Assembly: GCA_022495995.1 (NCBI GenBank)
Contig: JAFEMH010002329.1
Coordinates: forward strand, 248,001-312,000
Source of the DNA: Adenophora triphylla var. japonica
Taxonomy: Eukaryota > Streptophyta > Magnoliopsida > Asterales > Campanulaceae
Direction of reading: 5' to 3'
DNA length: 64,000 nt
Positions 30,101 to 42,314 of the stretch are shown piece after piece (within the stretch, counting starts at the first letter, position 1; every line of letters starts with the position of its first letter). The translations under genes and the position numbers were made by a program. Under the pieces are notes generated by a model. The model did no database searches. It had not been told where the DNA came from and worked only from the letters and a program-made list of their open reading frames with translations.

Positions 30101-32820
30101 ACGGCGTTTATTACTCCCGAGGGTATTTATTGCTTCATAGTCATGCTCTTTGGATTAAGGAATGCGGGGGCAACCTACCAAAGATTGGTAAATTTGATGT
30201 TCAAAGATCGGATCGGAGAAACAATGGAGGTATATATTGATGATATGGTGGTCAAGTCTAAATGCATGGTGATCATGTTCGTAATCTCAAGGAAGCCTTT
30301 GACATCTTGGAAGCTTTTAACATGAAGCTCAACCCATCAAAGTGCAACTTTGGAGTTAGAGCTGGAAATTCCTTGGTTATATGGTCACAAAGAGAGGTAT
30401 TGAAGCAAGCCGGAGCGGATCAAGGCCATTATCAACTTGAACTTACCAAAGACTGTTAAAGATGTGCGAGAGGGCGGCGCAAAGTGGCGGCTTTAACAAG
30501 ATTCATTTCTAAATCATCGACGGGTGCAAGTTGTTCTACGATGTGCTGAAGAAAAACAAGTTGTTCCAGTGGACAGAGGAGCATGAAGCGGCTTTCAACC
30601 AGCTTAAGGAATACTTATCTACACCACCTCTACTTTCCAAACCAGAAGTTGGGGAAGCGTTGTACTTGTACCTTGCAGTATCAAAAAATGCAGTGAGCAC
30701 GGTCTTGGTAAGAGAACAAGCTGGTGAGCAACATCCAGTATACTATGTAAGTAAATCTCTTTTAGATGCAGAAACCAGGTACTCCCATCTTGAGAAACTT
30801 GTCCTTGCTTTAATAACTGCCTCTATTAAGTTACGTCATTATTTTGAAGTTTATCCTATTATTGTGAAGACTAACTATCCTATCGAGTGTAATGAGAAAG
30901 CCCGAAATGTTGGGGAGAATGGCAAAGTGGTCCGTACAACTAAGCACGTACAATATTCACTATGAAGCAAGGACTGCAATCAAGTCGCAGGCTCTAGCGG
31001 ACTTTGTAGGCGACTCTAGTCCCGACCTCTTACCAAGTAGAACTTGAAGTCCGGCGGCTTGAAGAACCCGATCTCACAAGATTACGGACACTCTACACCT
31101 GATGGGTCATCAAATTCCAGGGACGGGGTTGGGAATAGTTCTAAGGTCCCCTCAAGGTGATCGATTCCTCAAGTGTGAGCTTTGTGAATTCAAGGCGACA
31201 AACAACGAGGCTGAATATGAGGCCCTCATCTTGGGTTTGACTCTTTGCTTTAAATTTAAATGTTAAACGTCTCAATGTTTTTAGCGATTCCTTATTATTA
31301 GTTAACCATTTTAATGGATCTTATATAGCTAAGCATGACGGGATGACAAAGTATTTGCGGCTTGTTAAATCCTTAGCGGCACGGTTTGAAGGCTTCACTT
31401 TCCAGCAAATTCCTAGAAGACAACGTTGAAGGCGATGCATTAGCCAACACAGGATCAAGTTGCAAAAGCATGTTGAATAACGCCATACCCATAACCCATA
31501 TCTTACATCCGGCGATAGATCAACACGAAGTGTCCCAGTAGACCCGGCAACAAGATGCGGACAGATTCCATGGACAATATGACATCTTGGACATCACCCA
31601 TAATGAAATTCTAGATGGAACGGTGCCTCAAGATGTCAAAAATGCAAAAGCATTCAGGATTAAGGTATCCAGATTTATACTAATTGATAATGTGTTATTT
31701 CGTAAGTCTTTTACAGGACTATATATGAGGTGCCTAGAACCCCAGCAAGCTGAACAGGTGTTGAAAGAACTACATGATGGTATATGCGGCAATCATTGGG
31801 GGCAAATCACTTTCATCCAAGGCACTCGGGACGGGGTATTATTGGCCAACTATGAGACAAGACGCAGCTAAATATGTACAGAAATGTGACGCATGCCAAA
31901 GACATAGCAACATCCTGCACCAACCTGCAGAACCACTCCATCCCATCTTATCACCTTGGCCCTTCATCCAATGGGGCATGGATATCGTTGGCAAGTTACC
32001 CAGAGCTCCAGGGGGTAAAGTATTCATGTTGGCCATGACAGACTATTTCTCTAAATGGATAGAAGCCGAGGCATTCGTTCAAGTTAGAGATAAAGAAGTC
32101 ATTTCTTTCTTGAAGAGGAACATCATCAGCAGATTTGGAGTTCCTTCAGAGATTATTTGCGACAATGGATCTCAGTTCATCAGTAGAAAAACACAAGACT
32201 TCTGTGCAAGATGGGGGATCAAGTTGATTACTTCCACTCCTGTGCATCCTCAAGCTAATGGACAAGCTGAATCCAGCAACAAGTTGATAATCAACAACTT
32301 GAAGAAACGCCTTGACCGAAAGAAAGGACGGTGGGTTGAAGAGCTACCACTTGTGCTATGGGCAGATAGAACCACCCCTAAGTCAGCTACAGGTCACACG
32401 CCCTTCTCCTTGGTGTTCGGAGCTGAAGCGGTCGTCCCAGTAGAATTCTCCGTGCCCACAGCCAGATACGGTTTGATAACGCCTGAAGACAACCAGATTG
32501 TACTTGCAGAAGACTTGGATACTATAGATGAACTCAGAGATTTAGCTAAAATCAGAATGGCTGCCTACCAACAAAGAATAGCTAAATCCTACAACAAGAA
32601 TATTCGTGTAAGAAGATTCCAGGTTGGAGACATGGTGTTGAGGCGAGTCTTTCAGAACACAAAGGAATTAAATCTTGCCAGGCAAGTTGGGAGCTAAATG
32701 GGAAGGTCCATATTTAATTGATGCGGAAGGCTGGAAAGGGAGCATGCGGCTTTCAACCCTGGATGGCGACAGGATACCTAGAAGCTGGAATGCTATCAAC
32801 TTGAAAGCATATTTCATGTA
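27130..32820 (+). pseudogene. Gypsy 2 gag-pol remnant
   Basis: Gag pieces (27800-28520) resemble gypsy 3: DIPKKFGPP-type, then FGMGLKKDSPYYDDLVMTPCKRLDEI. A CCHC-like CAYHEDFGH segment (about 28690) follows. Protease: DNGSSVNIV and LGRPWIHNVKG (29130-29400). RT: MIREVDYPRWLANVVVVEKRDGKWRVRVDF, then EVYIDDMVVKSK (29840-30260). RNase H 30531-30965, with a relic of a second RNase H (NNEAEYEALILGL) near 31200-31450. Integrase 31587-32697: [18 protein letters not shown], the DDE pieces [17 protein letters not shown] and NGQAESSNKL, and a C-terminal tail. The integrase frame is open for 307 residues while upstream frames break every few hundred bases, mostly inside patches depleted of CAG/CTG. Confidence 0.85.
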
Positions 32821-33630
32821 AGTTGCAGCTCATTCATTAAAATTCGAGACAAACGGGTATGATTTAATTATTGTCATTTCAATTTTGTTATTTCAATTTG
32901 ATTATATTTTTGGACACTTGCGACTTAAGCATCGGAGGGGTGTTAGCAAAGCTAACACCCACCCCTAACACGTGTTTGTTTTGCAAGGAATAAAATGAGC
33001 TACAGGTTGACAAGATCGACGTAGGCATATGCTTAACTTTCTACAAGTTAGTAGAACTAATGATCGTCAACTTGCGGACACAACGAAAGGACAACTTGAT
33101 TGAGTTTCAAGTAAGTATTACACAATTAATGTTATACGATATTTACTTATTCCATGATTAGTAAAGCTTGTCTCCGTAAGGTTTACACCTTCCTAAGGTT
33201 TAAAGATTTCACATCTTTCTAAAGTATCAAGGTTCAAACACCTTCGCCCGTGCGCACGTTTTCACATTTGACCAAGTTGCGGGTTGGCACCTTTGTACTT
33301 TGTACATATTGATTACCTTCCGTACTTGTCCAAATGATGGACTTTAGTCATTTGCAAATTGGTTGTAACATCTGCATGTTACCTCGAACAAAGTTTAAAA
33401 GGCATAGATATCATTGCCTAACTAAACCATAGTTTTTACAACTAAATACCCAAAAAAGGATCAACCATTAAATCCCTACCTGAGTTAGGTCATCCAAAAG
33501 TTCAAACCATGCCAACAATAGGCATGGCAAGAACAACGCGGACACATGTTCTAAAACATCCAACACATATTACATCCTTAAAACAAAAACAAATTGTTTT
33601 CTACTGCTAACATCCTGCAGATTAAGAAGT
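32821..33630 (+). other. Gypsy 2 3' UTR with hairpin and conserved block
   Basis: CTTAAGCATCGGAGGGG is followed by a hairpin with arms GGGTGTTAGC/GCTAACACCC (about 32937-32959). Gypsy 3 has the same structure with a compensatory change. The conserved block seen at 440-570 recurs at about 33170-33275 (TTTAAAG, then CACCTTCGCCCGTGCGCACG). No coding signal is seen. Confidence 0.7.
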
Positions 33631-33633
33631 ACG

Positions 33634-35260
33634 TTAAAAAGCTTCATTGTTTCCATCCTCTTGGTTATCACCTACCTGCTCAACATTTGTGCCATCTTGA
33701 AGCTTAGAATTGACTTCTCCAGCCTCTTCATCTATGATCCCTTTCAGGGTAGCCTTCTCGTCTTCCAGGTTCCATTCAAGGTGTTTGCCAGCCTGATACT
33801 CCTCAATCATTTGAATCCTGGCCTCAAAAACAACCTTACCGGCCTCCCTAGTCAAACGTTCCTCCAAGACTTTCATGGCAACTTTGATGGGCTTGATTCA
33901 AGTCTGCGAGTCTTCTTCATCCATTACCTGATTTCCATGTCCTTCTTATCAATCTCAACCTGCATAGAAGAGACCTTGGATTCCATTTCCCTCTGTACAA
34001 CTTTGACCTTCTTTTCGCCATCAACTTTTGACATCTCAGCTTTACCCTTCCAGAGCTTCACTTCGCTTGACAACATGCTCACAGCACCGTAAGCCTGTCA
34101 AGTTGAAATTTATCACTATCTACCAGATATATCAAGAGAAAAGGTACAAAAATAAGAAGATACTCATACCTTCTGTGCTAAAACCTCCTCAATTGGTTCC
34201 CCAGCATCTACATCAACGATTTCACTTTTCCTCTTCTTAAAAGACACCATGTCACCCAACATCAACTTAGGCTTGGTGCCTTCATCCTTAGGAATATTGG
34301 GCTTAGCAACTTCTTTCTTTGGCTTCTTGAAGCGGGCAATCAAACTGCTAACTCCACCCATTTGGGTTGAGAAGTTGTGTCTGCATATTGGGCCTAAGAT
34401 CAGCAAGATATAAAGATAACCCTGGAGCAACAATTAGGGTACTTACCAGTTGACATCACAGTTGCAATTTGTAAAGCTTTACTGGAACTCTTTTCTTCTT
34501 CCTCTACTTCTTCAACCTCTTCCTCACCGCTCGGAGTAGCAGGGCGCAAAAACTTCCGTTTTCTTGGAGACAGGGCGACAACAGAAGCAACCACGCTCAA
34601 TGTGTCAGCACGCTTAGGAAACAATTCATCCAACTTCAAAGCTGTGGAAATCAAGATGTTAGAATATTTGAAACAACACAGATTACGTAGAAGTAGAAAA
34701 GGAAAATCCTCACCTTCATCCGGCCCGAGAAAGAGTTTATCTTTTCCATGTGCTCTAGTGTAGACTTCTTCACATAGAAGAATCTATTCTTCCACTTTCT
34801 ATCCCTATCGATAGAGTCGGTCACCAAACTGTTTGATCTTGACTTAACCCTAAAACCAAATCTCTTGTTTCCATGAGATCTCAAGTCATAGCAGAAGCCA
34901 AGTTCCTCCAAATCAACCCTCATGTTCATCTCAGCGCTCAATCTTCCTAGAGTAACCAAATTCCTCCACCCTACCGGCATCAATTGAGCAAAGGCCAAAC
35001 CGGTTTTCGAAAAATCGCGGTATGAAAGGGAAAAGGAAATGTTAGGCCAATCAAAAAAGGGTACTCAAGAAAGCATACCCATTCCTACGAAGCGCGGTCG
35101 GAATTCATTAAAGCATTAGGTTCGAGAAATTCGGCGGTTTTGGGAAGAACTTCTTCAAGTCTTCAACATCGGCGGCGGTGAGTTCACATCTTTCTTCATC
35201 GGGATGGTCGATCATGTTTTGGCAAACGAAACCTTGAGGGAATTCATCCATGGTAGCGGC
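33634..35260 (-). pseudogene. Antisense gene of gypsy 2 (transposase_28-like, coiled coil)
   Basis: On the minus strand the gene starts near 35250 with degraded sequence. It continues with AFAQLMPVGWRNLVTLGRLSAEMNMRVDLEELGFCYDLRSHGNKR and RKWKNRFFYVKKSTLEHMEKI (34998-34715). A donor GTGAGG lies at about 34712 and an acceptor TTTCCACAG at about 34642. The next exon, 34641-34450, has a basic PRKRKFLRP stretch and an acidic run. A donor GTAAGT follows STG at about 34446. Then come KRKSEI-containing and coiled-coil parts down to 33634. Layout, strand and splice positions match the antisense gene of gypsy 1, so the gene was probably functional in a common ancestor. The function is unknown. Confidence 0.6.
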
Positions 35261-35499
35261 AAGAAGGATTTCTTAAGAGTAAAAAGGGGTCTATAGCTTG
35301 GAAAGGTCTTTAGCTTTGTGGGGTTTGAGAAATGCAAGAAGCCCTCCTATTTATTGTGATGGCGACGGTTGTAGAGTTCTAGGGGTTATAAGTACCTATC
35401 CACTAAAAGTAACCGCCACTACCACGTTCCTAATCCTTGGTGGGCACCAAATGTTAATTTTTGACTCAACTACTTTCAAATTCAAAATTAAGGGGCAAT

Positions 35500-36026
35500 T
35501 GTTTGAGGATGAATTTCGGTGACAACTAGAAGACTTCAACTTGCGGTATCAACTTGTATCGACACTTGAGACAACCTGGACTCTAATTTGACTATCTCTT
35601 TGCAGGTATATTAACTCCTACTTTTCAGGGATTACGAACGGTGATAAAGACTTAAATATGCATCGTGAAGACTCAGTCAAGAAAACGTGGGATAATGGGA
35701 TTGAAGCTCAACAAACCATCCGAAAATATAGGAGCAACAAAAATTATCTTCTTCAATCACTTTTAGTATAAATAGAGCACACATCATTGTAACGCACACA
35801 CACGCACAATCTAAGCTACTGAGTTCTTTTCTTTACATTCTCCCTCTCATTGTAACTTCATCATTTCTATAAAATTCCACCTTTGAGGTTTTATGCCGGC
35901 GAACGGGTTGTTCAAGGGCTTTCCTCGTTAAATATCTTGTTCATTTAATTTCGAGTTGATTTGCAATTATATTCCATTTAACCCAATCTTAATCAGCTTG
36001 TCAAGTTCTAAAATTTGACCAAAACA
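35500..36026 (+). repeat. 3' LTR of gypsy 2
   Basis: 527 bp, matching 26546-27073 almost exactly from 35575 on. In its first 80 bp all four CAG/CTG sites differ from the 5' LTR (GGCTGAC to GGTGAC, GCAGTA to GCGGTA, ATCAGACACTGAG to ATCGACACTTGAG). Confidence 0.95.
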
Positions 36027-36301
36027 CGTAAAAAGATTCTCTATATTCTTCTCATTCTTTTTTTTTTTCAGTTTCTCCCTTTTATTTATACTAAAAATGA
36101 CATTCCCCCGTGCCAATTTAAAATTCTAATCTCTTTTTTTATCTATCTCAGTTTGAAGTTTCTTAATTGTTTCATTTCTTAACTAATAAAGTATGAATAG
36201 TATTTTGGAAAATCTTATCCTCATAAATTTCATATATTACAAAAATAAACATCACTTAATCTGCTTTTTTCTCACGCGCTTTATAAATGGACTAGTACTA
36301 A

Positions 36302-38731
36302 TGTGGGGCCTCCCCAACCCCGGGACCTATAAACTCGTGCCCCGATGGTAGGGTCCCCAACCCGACCCGACGTAAGAGAAACCCTTTTTCAAAAATCATT
36401 TCAAACTAAATAAGTTTTAATAAGATTTTGGCATGACCGCTCTAAATGAAATGTTTAAGGAACCTGTTCAATATTAACCTGCCTTCATTCATTCCACAAC
36501 AAAAGGAAGGATCATACTATCACATTTACAACCACACCACATTAATTACAAACCATAGTTTGAAAACATTCATAAAAGTTACTTACAACTTTCCCCAAAA
36601 GGATAACATTAACCAACCTAACCCTCCTAGCAAAACGTACCCTGACAACCAAAAGACGAGCCAACTGTGCCCCGGCCTCACCGGTCCTGACCTCCTGTCT
36701 CAGCGGGATCTAAAAAAAATTAAAGGGAGACGGGGTGAGAAAGAATCTCAGTAAGCTATTATGTATGCAGCAAGATGCCAAATAGGATGCAACACGTAAA
36801 CAAGTTGTTCAACATCATATTTAGCACACAGTAACACATTACATTACCTGATCTTACCTTTTTCCCGTCTGAATCATAAGTCGTACTTTCTCGGAATGAA
36901 ACCCATTTTTCTTGTGAACGGCTTGAGCCTATTCACGCCTTACAAGACCCATTTTTCAGGGAACCATGTAAGGTATCAGTATCCTATGAACTGCTTAAGC
37001 TTATCCATAGTAACTGAGCCCCAAACTGTGGCCACAGTGGAGTGGAAACGGACACAGGTATAATGAAACCCGAGCACCTTATGTTACAACTTCTCATAAG
37101 TGGTCGTATTCCATTATACCCCCGAAATATCAGCTGATATTGATCACATTCACATTTACATTCAAGCACGTAACAGTTACTTGAAATTAAATCCACACAT
37201 AGGGATAACAACATATAACATGGTATGATTACTCATGTTCAACCTTCAAATAGTGTCACATATATATATACACTATTGAGTTACCATAATCAACAATTAA
37301 TATGCATGCTCATGATCAAACCAATGATGTCGTGCAACAATTATTTCACGCACCATTTTAACATATAACCATTCCAAAGTAACCACATAAGGGTGTAACA
37401 ACATACAAGTAACTCTACGCGTTCACAATATCACATTTCACGACTTCCTTTTCAAATTCCATAATCCAATACCAAGTTTCTATAAACTTTGGCTCTCAAA
37501 CAACAATGACTTTCAACCCGGTTCAATGCGATATTTAAACTACTTCCCCAATTTCATTTTGACTACGTGAGACCTCATTACGTAGCTAAAGTGTTCTAGT
37601 TCATCCTATGCTGAAGAGGGTTCAATCTTGTTCTAAGTTGAATTGGTTCTTAAGCTTTAAAAGTAAATTCAGAAATTCTGATGCAGGGCACGACTCGTGC
37701 CCCTTGGCACGACTCGTGCCTTTTTCTCCCCATTCTACTCAGAACGACTTGGACCATTGTTCACGACTCGTTGTCACGAGTGGCAAGAAGGGCACGACTC
37801 GTGCTCCTTGGCACGACTCGTGCCAAGACCAAAATCAGATACCAGATCGCAGACACCAGCAATGCTTCACCAAACCCATTTCACCCCTTCCTCTGTTCTT
37901 CCCAAGGCCAATACCAATTCCAAACATACCAAAACTAGTTTATATCTCATTTTTAACTCATAAGAACACTCAATCCATGACTTATAACATTTATACTCTA
38001 CTAATCCCAAAGGTGATTAACTATTCCATTGATTTTCTATATTCATCAACCCCAAGCTTCTCTACCATTTTTCCCAAACCAAACACATAATCAACCAAGT
38101 TTAACAAACTTTTAACATCTTTGAGACATAAATCAAAGCATATGCTCAACATAGAAAGGAAAACCATAATAACTTACTTGGAAAAGATGAAAAAGAACAA
38201 GAAGCTTTCTTCGGATAGATGAATACTCCTTGTCGCCGTGATCAATAATCCGCAATCAAACTTGAAAACGGAGCAAGGGTGAATTTACTAGAATTTTGAG
38301 AAGAGTTTAGGGTTTGGAAATGTTCTTGGCTGGAGGAAGAAGATGAAGAAGGAAGAAGGTGATGGCAGTAAGTAATTTAGGATGAGGCTTTCCTTATAAA
38401 AGGATAAGTATAAAAAATTTCCACAAAGGTCCTCCAAGAACTAATTACTACAACTAAACCCCTATACTTCTAATTACTTTAAGGCCCCTACCACTTTCCT
38501 AATTCCTTCCATTTTAAAATACCCTTAGGACATTTTTCTACTTTAATTCCATTAAACGTAATATTCCCAAATGAATTTTTAAACTTCATAAACACATAAG
38601 CCATGAAATTATCACATAAATAATCACATAATACTTCAAAGATCATGGAATGCATCATATAAAATAAAGTGAAATCCCCCTCCCACGTGCTCCACGTGTC
38701 CTAAACAGTGCCTAGAGTTGGGGTCGTGACA
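36302..38731 (-). repeat. 3' LTR of chromovirus
   Basis: 2430 bp, paired with 43313-45740. It contains the palindrome GGCACGACTCGTGCC in tandem at 37687/37706 and at 37791/37810, and AT-rich sequence elsewhere. ORFs inside (for example on the plus strand) are chance frames present in both copies. Confidence 0.95.
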
Positions 38732-38771
38732 CTCACTCCCCCTTAAACCAAATTCGTCCCGAATTTGACTT

Positions 38772-41700
38772 TCACTTACCGGAATGATCGAACAAACTAG
38801 GGTACTTCTCCCTCATTTCCGATTCCAATTCCCACGTAGCTTCCTCTATTGTGTGATTCTTCCATAAAACCTTAACCACAGGGATGCTCTTGGTGCGCAA
38901 CTCCTTAACTTGTCGCTCCAAAATTCTCAATGGAACTTCAACATAGGTCATATCCGCTCTAACATCCTCGGGAGGTGAACTCAATATATGCGAAGGGTCA
39001 TAACAATACTTCCGTAGCATGGACACATGAAATACGTCATGAAGTGAAGATAAAGATGGAGGGAGAGCCAAACGGTATGCTAACTCACCCACCCTCTCTA
39101 GAATTTCAAACGGACCAATGAATCTCGGTGCTAGCTTCCCTTTGTTCCCAAACCTTTTGATACCCGTTCTTGGCAAAATCTTCAAAAATATGGAGTCTCC
39201 CACCTGAAATGATAATTCCCTTCTTCTCGTATCCGCATAACTCTTCTGTCGACTTTGAGCTGTCTTTAGCCTATCTCGAATCACCTTTATCTTCTCGGTT
39301 GAATCTCTCACCAAGTCCGGACCCCAAAGTCTTGCCTCGCCAACTTCATCCCAACAGATTGGAGACCGACATTTCCTTCCGTACAAAGCCTCATAAGGTG
39401 CCATCTCTATACTGGACTGATAACTGTTATTGTAGGCGAACTCCACAAGAGGTAGATGATCTTCCCAAGATGCTTGAAAATCCATAACACATGCTCGAAG
39501 CATATCCTCGAGGATCTGAATCGTTCTCTCTGTTTGTCCATCGGTCTGAGGATGAAAAGCGGTACTGAAACTCAACTTTGACCCCAGTGCTTCATGCAAT
39601 GCTCTCCAAAACCGGGAGGTAAACCGTGGATCTCTATCCGACACAATGGTAACCGGTACTCCATGTAATCTCACTATCTCTCGGATGTACAACTGAGCCA
39701 ACTTCTCTAAGGAATACTTGATTGACACAGGTAGAAAATGTGCAGACTTAGTTAACCGATCTACGATTACCCATATCGCGTCCATCTTCTTAGGTGTAGG
39801 AGGCAATCCCGTAACAAAATCCATCGAAATGCCTTCCCATTTCCACTCCGGAATTTCCAATGGTTGTAGCAATCCCGCAGGTCGTTGATACTTCGCTTTA
39901 ATTTGTTGACACGTTAAACACTTGGACACGAACTCGGCAATCTCCTTTTTCATTCCATTCCACCAATATCCTCTCTTTAAATCTTGATACATTTTTGTGC
40001 TCCCGGGGTGAACGGCAAACTTGGATTTGTGACCCTCTTCTAACACTTGTCTTTTAATCTCCGGAGACGAAGGAACACAAATTCGACCCCTGAAAGTTAA
40101 AATCCCCTCTTTATTCACTGAAAATTCACTTGCTTTTCCATCTTGCAACTTTTCTCGGATTTTCTTCAATTCCTCATCCTTCTGTTGAGCTTCCAAAAGA
40201 TCCCCGTAAAGATTTGGAACGGCTCTCACATTCTCAAACAACATATGACTCTTCACTTCTCGAGATCTCAAAGATGATAGATGAGCCTTACGGCTAATAG
40301 CATCCGCTACCACATTCGCTTTCCCCGGGTGATACGAGATGGTACAATCATAATCCTTCAGGAGCTCCAACCATCGCCTCTGTCTGTTGTTGAGCTCCTT
40401 CTGGGTGAATAAGTACTTCAAACTTTTAGGATCCGTGAATATCTCAAATTTAGCTCCATATAAATAATGTTTCCACTTGTGTAAGGCAAATACAATAGCT
40501 GCTAACTCCATGTCGTGAGTGGGATAATTTTGATCTGTTGGTGATAGTTTCCGTGAAGCATACACAATGACTTTTCCCCTTTGCAACAAAACACACCCCA
40601 ATCCCTCTTTAGAAGCATCACTATAAATGACAAAATCCTCGCATCCATCTGGCAAGGTAAGGATCGGAGCCAAAGTCAATCTCCTCTTTAATTCATTAAA
40701 ACTAGCCTCACACTTCTCATCCCACACAAAAGGGACCTCCTTCCTAGTCAAACGAGTCGATGGCGTTGCAATCCGTGAAAAACCCTCAATAAACCTCCGA
40801 TAATATCCCGCTAGGCCAAGGAAACTGCGAACCTCTGTCACTGTAGACGGCTGCTTCCAGTTCACTATTGCCTCAATCTTCGCAGGATCTACGGTAATTC
40901 CATCACGTGATACCACATGGCCCAGAAAAGAAATCCTCTCAAGCCAAAACTCACATTTGTTGAATTTGGCAAACAATTGTTTCTCCCGAAGCAAGGACAA
41001 GATGATTCTCAAATTCTCCTCATGCTCCTCCCGTGATTTAGAATATACCAAAATGTCATCAATGAAAACCACCACAAAATTATCCAGATAAGGTTTGAAG
41101 ATCAGATTCATCAAATCCATAAACACAGCTGGGGCGTTTGTCAATCCAAAAGGCATCACAAGAAATTCATAGTGTCCATACCTCGTTCTGAATGCAGTTT
41201 TAGGGATATCCTCCGCTCTAATCTTCAACTGGTGATAACCACTACGCAAATCCAACTTGGAGTAGATAACCAAACCTTGTAGTTGATCGAAAAGGTCATC
41301 AATGTGAGGCAACGGATATTTGTTCTTAATTGTGGCTTGGTTCAACAACCTGTAATCAATACACAATCGTAGCGTACCATCCTTCTTTCTAACAAATAAT
41401 ACTGGCGCTCCCCAAGGTGATATACTAGGACGAATGAAACCCCGATCAAGAAGTTCTTGCAACTGTACTTTCAATTCTTTAAGTTCCGCTGGAGCCATTC
41501 TATACGGAGCCTTAGAAATGGGTGAGGTACCAGGTACAAGATCAATACAAAACTCTATCTCTCTATCAGGAGGCATAGCATATTCAGTTGAAAACACGTC
41601 ACTGAATTCATTCACAACAAGTACTTGGGACAACTCGGGGGATTTCTTACGAACATCGACCGCATAAGCCAAATAACCCTCACACCCCTTTGACAACAAC

Positions 41701-42314
41701 TTCCTAGCTTTCAATGCAGATATCACATTTATGCCAAACAATGATTTATCAGCGTCAAAGACAAATACAGGCACATTAGGCATAGAAAAGGTGGCGCGCT
41801 TCTTGCGATAATCCACCAAGGCATGACAATTGTTTAACCAATCCATGCCTAAGATAACATCAAAGTCCCGGATTGGTAACTCTACCAAATCCACGGGCAA
41901 CACATGACCACATATAAGCACCTCACAATCATGATAAATCAAAGAAGACTCGAGGCACTCTCCAATGGGAGTAGACACCTCCAACACATAAGGCAACATC
42001 TTGGGCATTTTATGCAATGTGAATGCAAAATGGGATGCAACATACGAATGAGACGATCCAGGGTCGATAAGAATACGAGCCCTGACCCCCGAGACAGGGA
42101 TTATACCTCTAATGACCGCTGACGGATCTACCTCGCCACGTCCTAGGGCAAACACCCTACTCGGGACTCTCTCCTTAGGTTTTCCTTCCACGTCCATCTT
42201 AACACCACTCCTTGGCGGAACCCCCTGCGGTCTGCCACCCGCAGCCTGATTTCGGATAAACTTTGGACAATCTCTTCGGTAGTGTCCCATCTCGCCGCAA
42301 CTAATACACTTCCC
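38772..42314 (-). CDS. Chromovirus Pol (protease, RT, RNase H, integrase, chromodomain)
   Basis: Open in the gag frame after the TAA; the first ATG is at 42290 (1172 residues). Second CCHC knuckle ([14 protein letters not shown]) spans the start. Protease [10 protein letters not shown] (about residue 72; DPG replaces the usual D-[ST]-G). RT from about 270, with [22 protein letters not shown] and catalytic FIDDILVYS (about 412). RNase [16 protein letters not shown] (about 555). Integrase zinc domain [17 protein letters not shown] to CLTCQ, then the DDE residues in [17 protein letters not shown] and DGQTERTI. The C-terminus ends in a chromodomain-like segment, [27 protein letters not shown]. 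It performs reverse transcription and integration; the chromodomain is thought to target heterochromatin. Confidence 0.95.
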   Translation of the reverse strand, partial: GKCISCGEMGHYRRDCPKFIRNQAAGGRPQGVPPRSGVKMDVEGKPKERVPSRVFALGRGEVDPSAVIRGIIPVSGVRARILIDPGSSHSYVASHFAFTLHKMPKMLPYVLEVSTPIGECLESSLIYHDCEVLICGHVLPVDLVELPIRDFDVILGMDWLNNCHALVDYRKKRATFSMPNVPVFVFDADKSLFGINVISALKARKLLSKGCEGYLAYAVDVRKKSPELSQVLVVNEFSDVFSTEYAMPPDREIEFCIDLVPGTSPISKAPYRMAPAELKELKVQLQELLDRGFIRPSISPWGAPVLFVRKKDGTLRLCIDYRLLNQATIKNKYPLPHIDDLFDQLQGLVIYSKLDLRSGYHQLKIRAEDIPKTAFRTRYGHYEFLVMPFGLTNAPAVFMDLMNLIFKPYLDNFVVVFIDDILVYSKSREEHEENLRIILSLLREKQLFAKFNKCEFWLERISFLGHVVSRDGITVDPAKIEAIVNWKQPSTVTEVRSFLGLAGYYRRFIEGFSRIATPSTRLTRKEVPFVWDEKCEASFNELKRRLTLAPILTLPDGCEDFVIYSDASKEGLGCVLLQRGKVIVYASRKLSPTDQNYPTHDMELAAIVFALHKWKHYLYGAKFEIFTDPKSLKYLFTQKELNNRQRRWLELLKDYDCTISYHPGKANVVADAISRKAHLSSLRSREVKSHMLFENVRAVPNLYGDLLEAQQKDEELKKIREKLQDGKASEFSVNKEGILTFRGRICVPSSPEIKRQVLEEGHKSKFAVHPGSTKMYQDLKRGYWWNGMKKEIAEFVSKCLTCQQIKAKYQRPAGLLQPLEIPEWKWEGISMDFVTGLPPTPKKMDAIWVIVDRLTKSAHFLPVSIKYSLEKLAQLYIREIVRLHGVPVTIVSDRDPRFTSRFWRALHEALGSKLSFSTAFHPQTDGQTERTIQILEDMLRACVMDFQASWEDHLPLVEFAYNNSYQSSIEMAPYEALYGRKCRSPICWDEVGEARLWGPDLVRDSTEKIKVIRDRLKTAQSRQKSYADTRRRELSFQVGDSIFLKILPRTGIKRFGNKGKLAPRFIGPFEILERVGELAYRLALPPSLSSLHDVFHVSMLRKYCYDPSHILSSPPEDVRADMTYVEVPLRILERQVKELRTKSIPVVKVLWKNHTIEEATWELESEMREKYPSLFDHSGK

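Larger units (their letters stand above)
26546..36026 (+). mobile_element. Ty3/gypsy Tat-type element 2 (full length, decayed)
   Basis: 5' LTR 26546-27073, primer site, gag, protease, RT, two RNase H domains, integrase, 3' UTR hairpin, antisense gene, polypurine tract (GGGGCAAT before 35500) and 3' LTR 35500-36026. The LTRs are nearly identical except for four changes in the first 80 bp of the 3' LTR, all at CAG/CTG sites. Yet the internal ORFs have many frameshifts. Flanks (CTGAG before, CGTAA after) do not form a target-site duplication. Some breaks may be sequencing errors. Confidence 0.9.

Noticed and set aside
37608..38090. 160-residue ORF repeated at 44616-45098
   Set aside because: It lies in both chromovirus LTRs, so repetition reflects LTR identity. 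It spans the palindromes and shows no domain.
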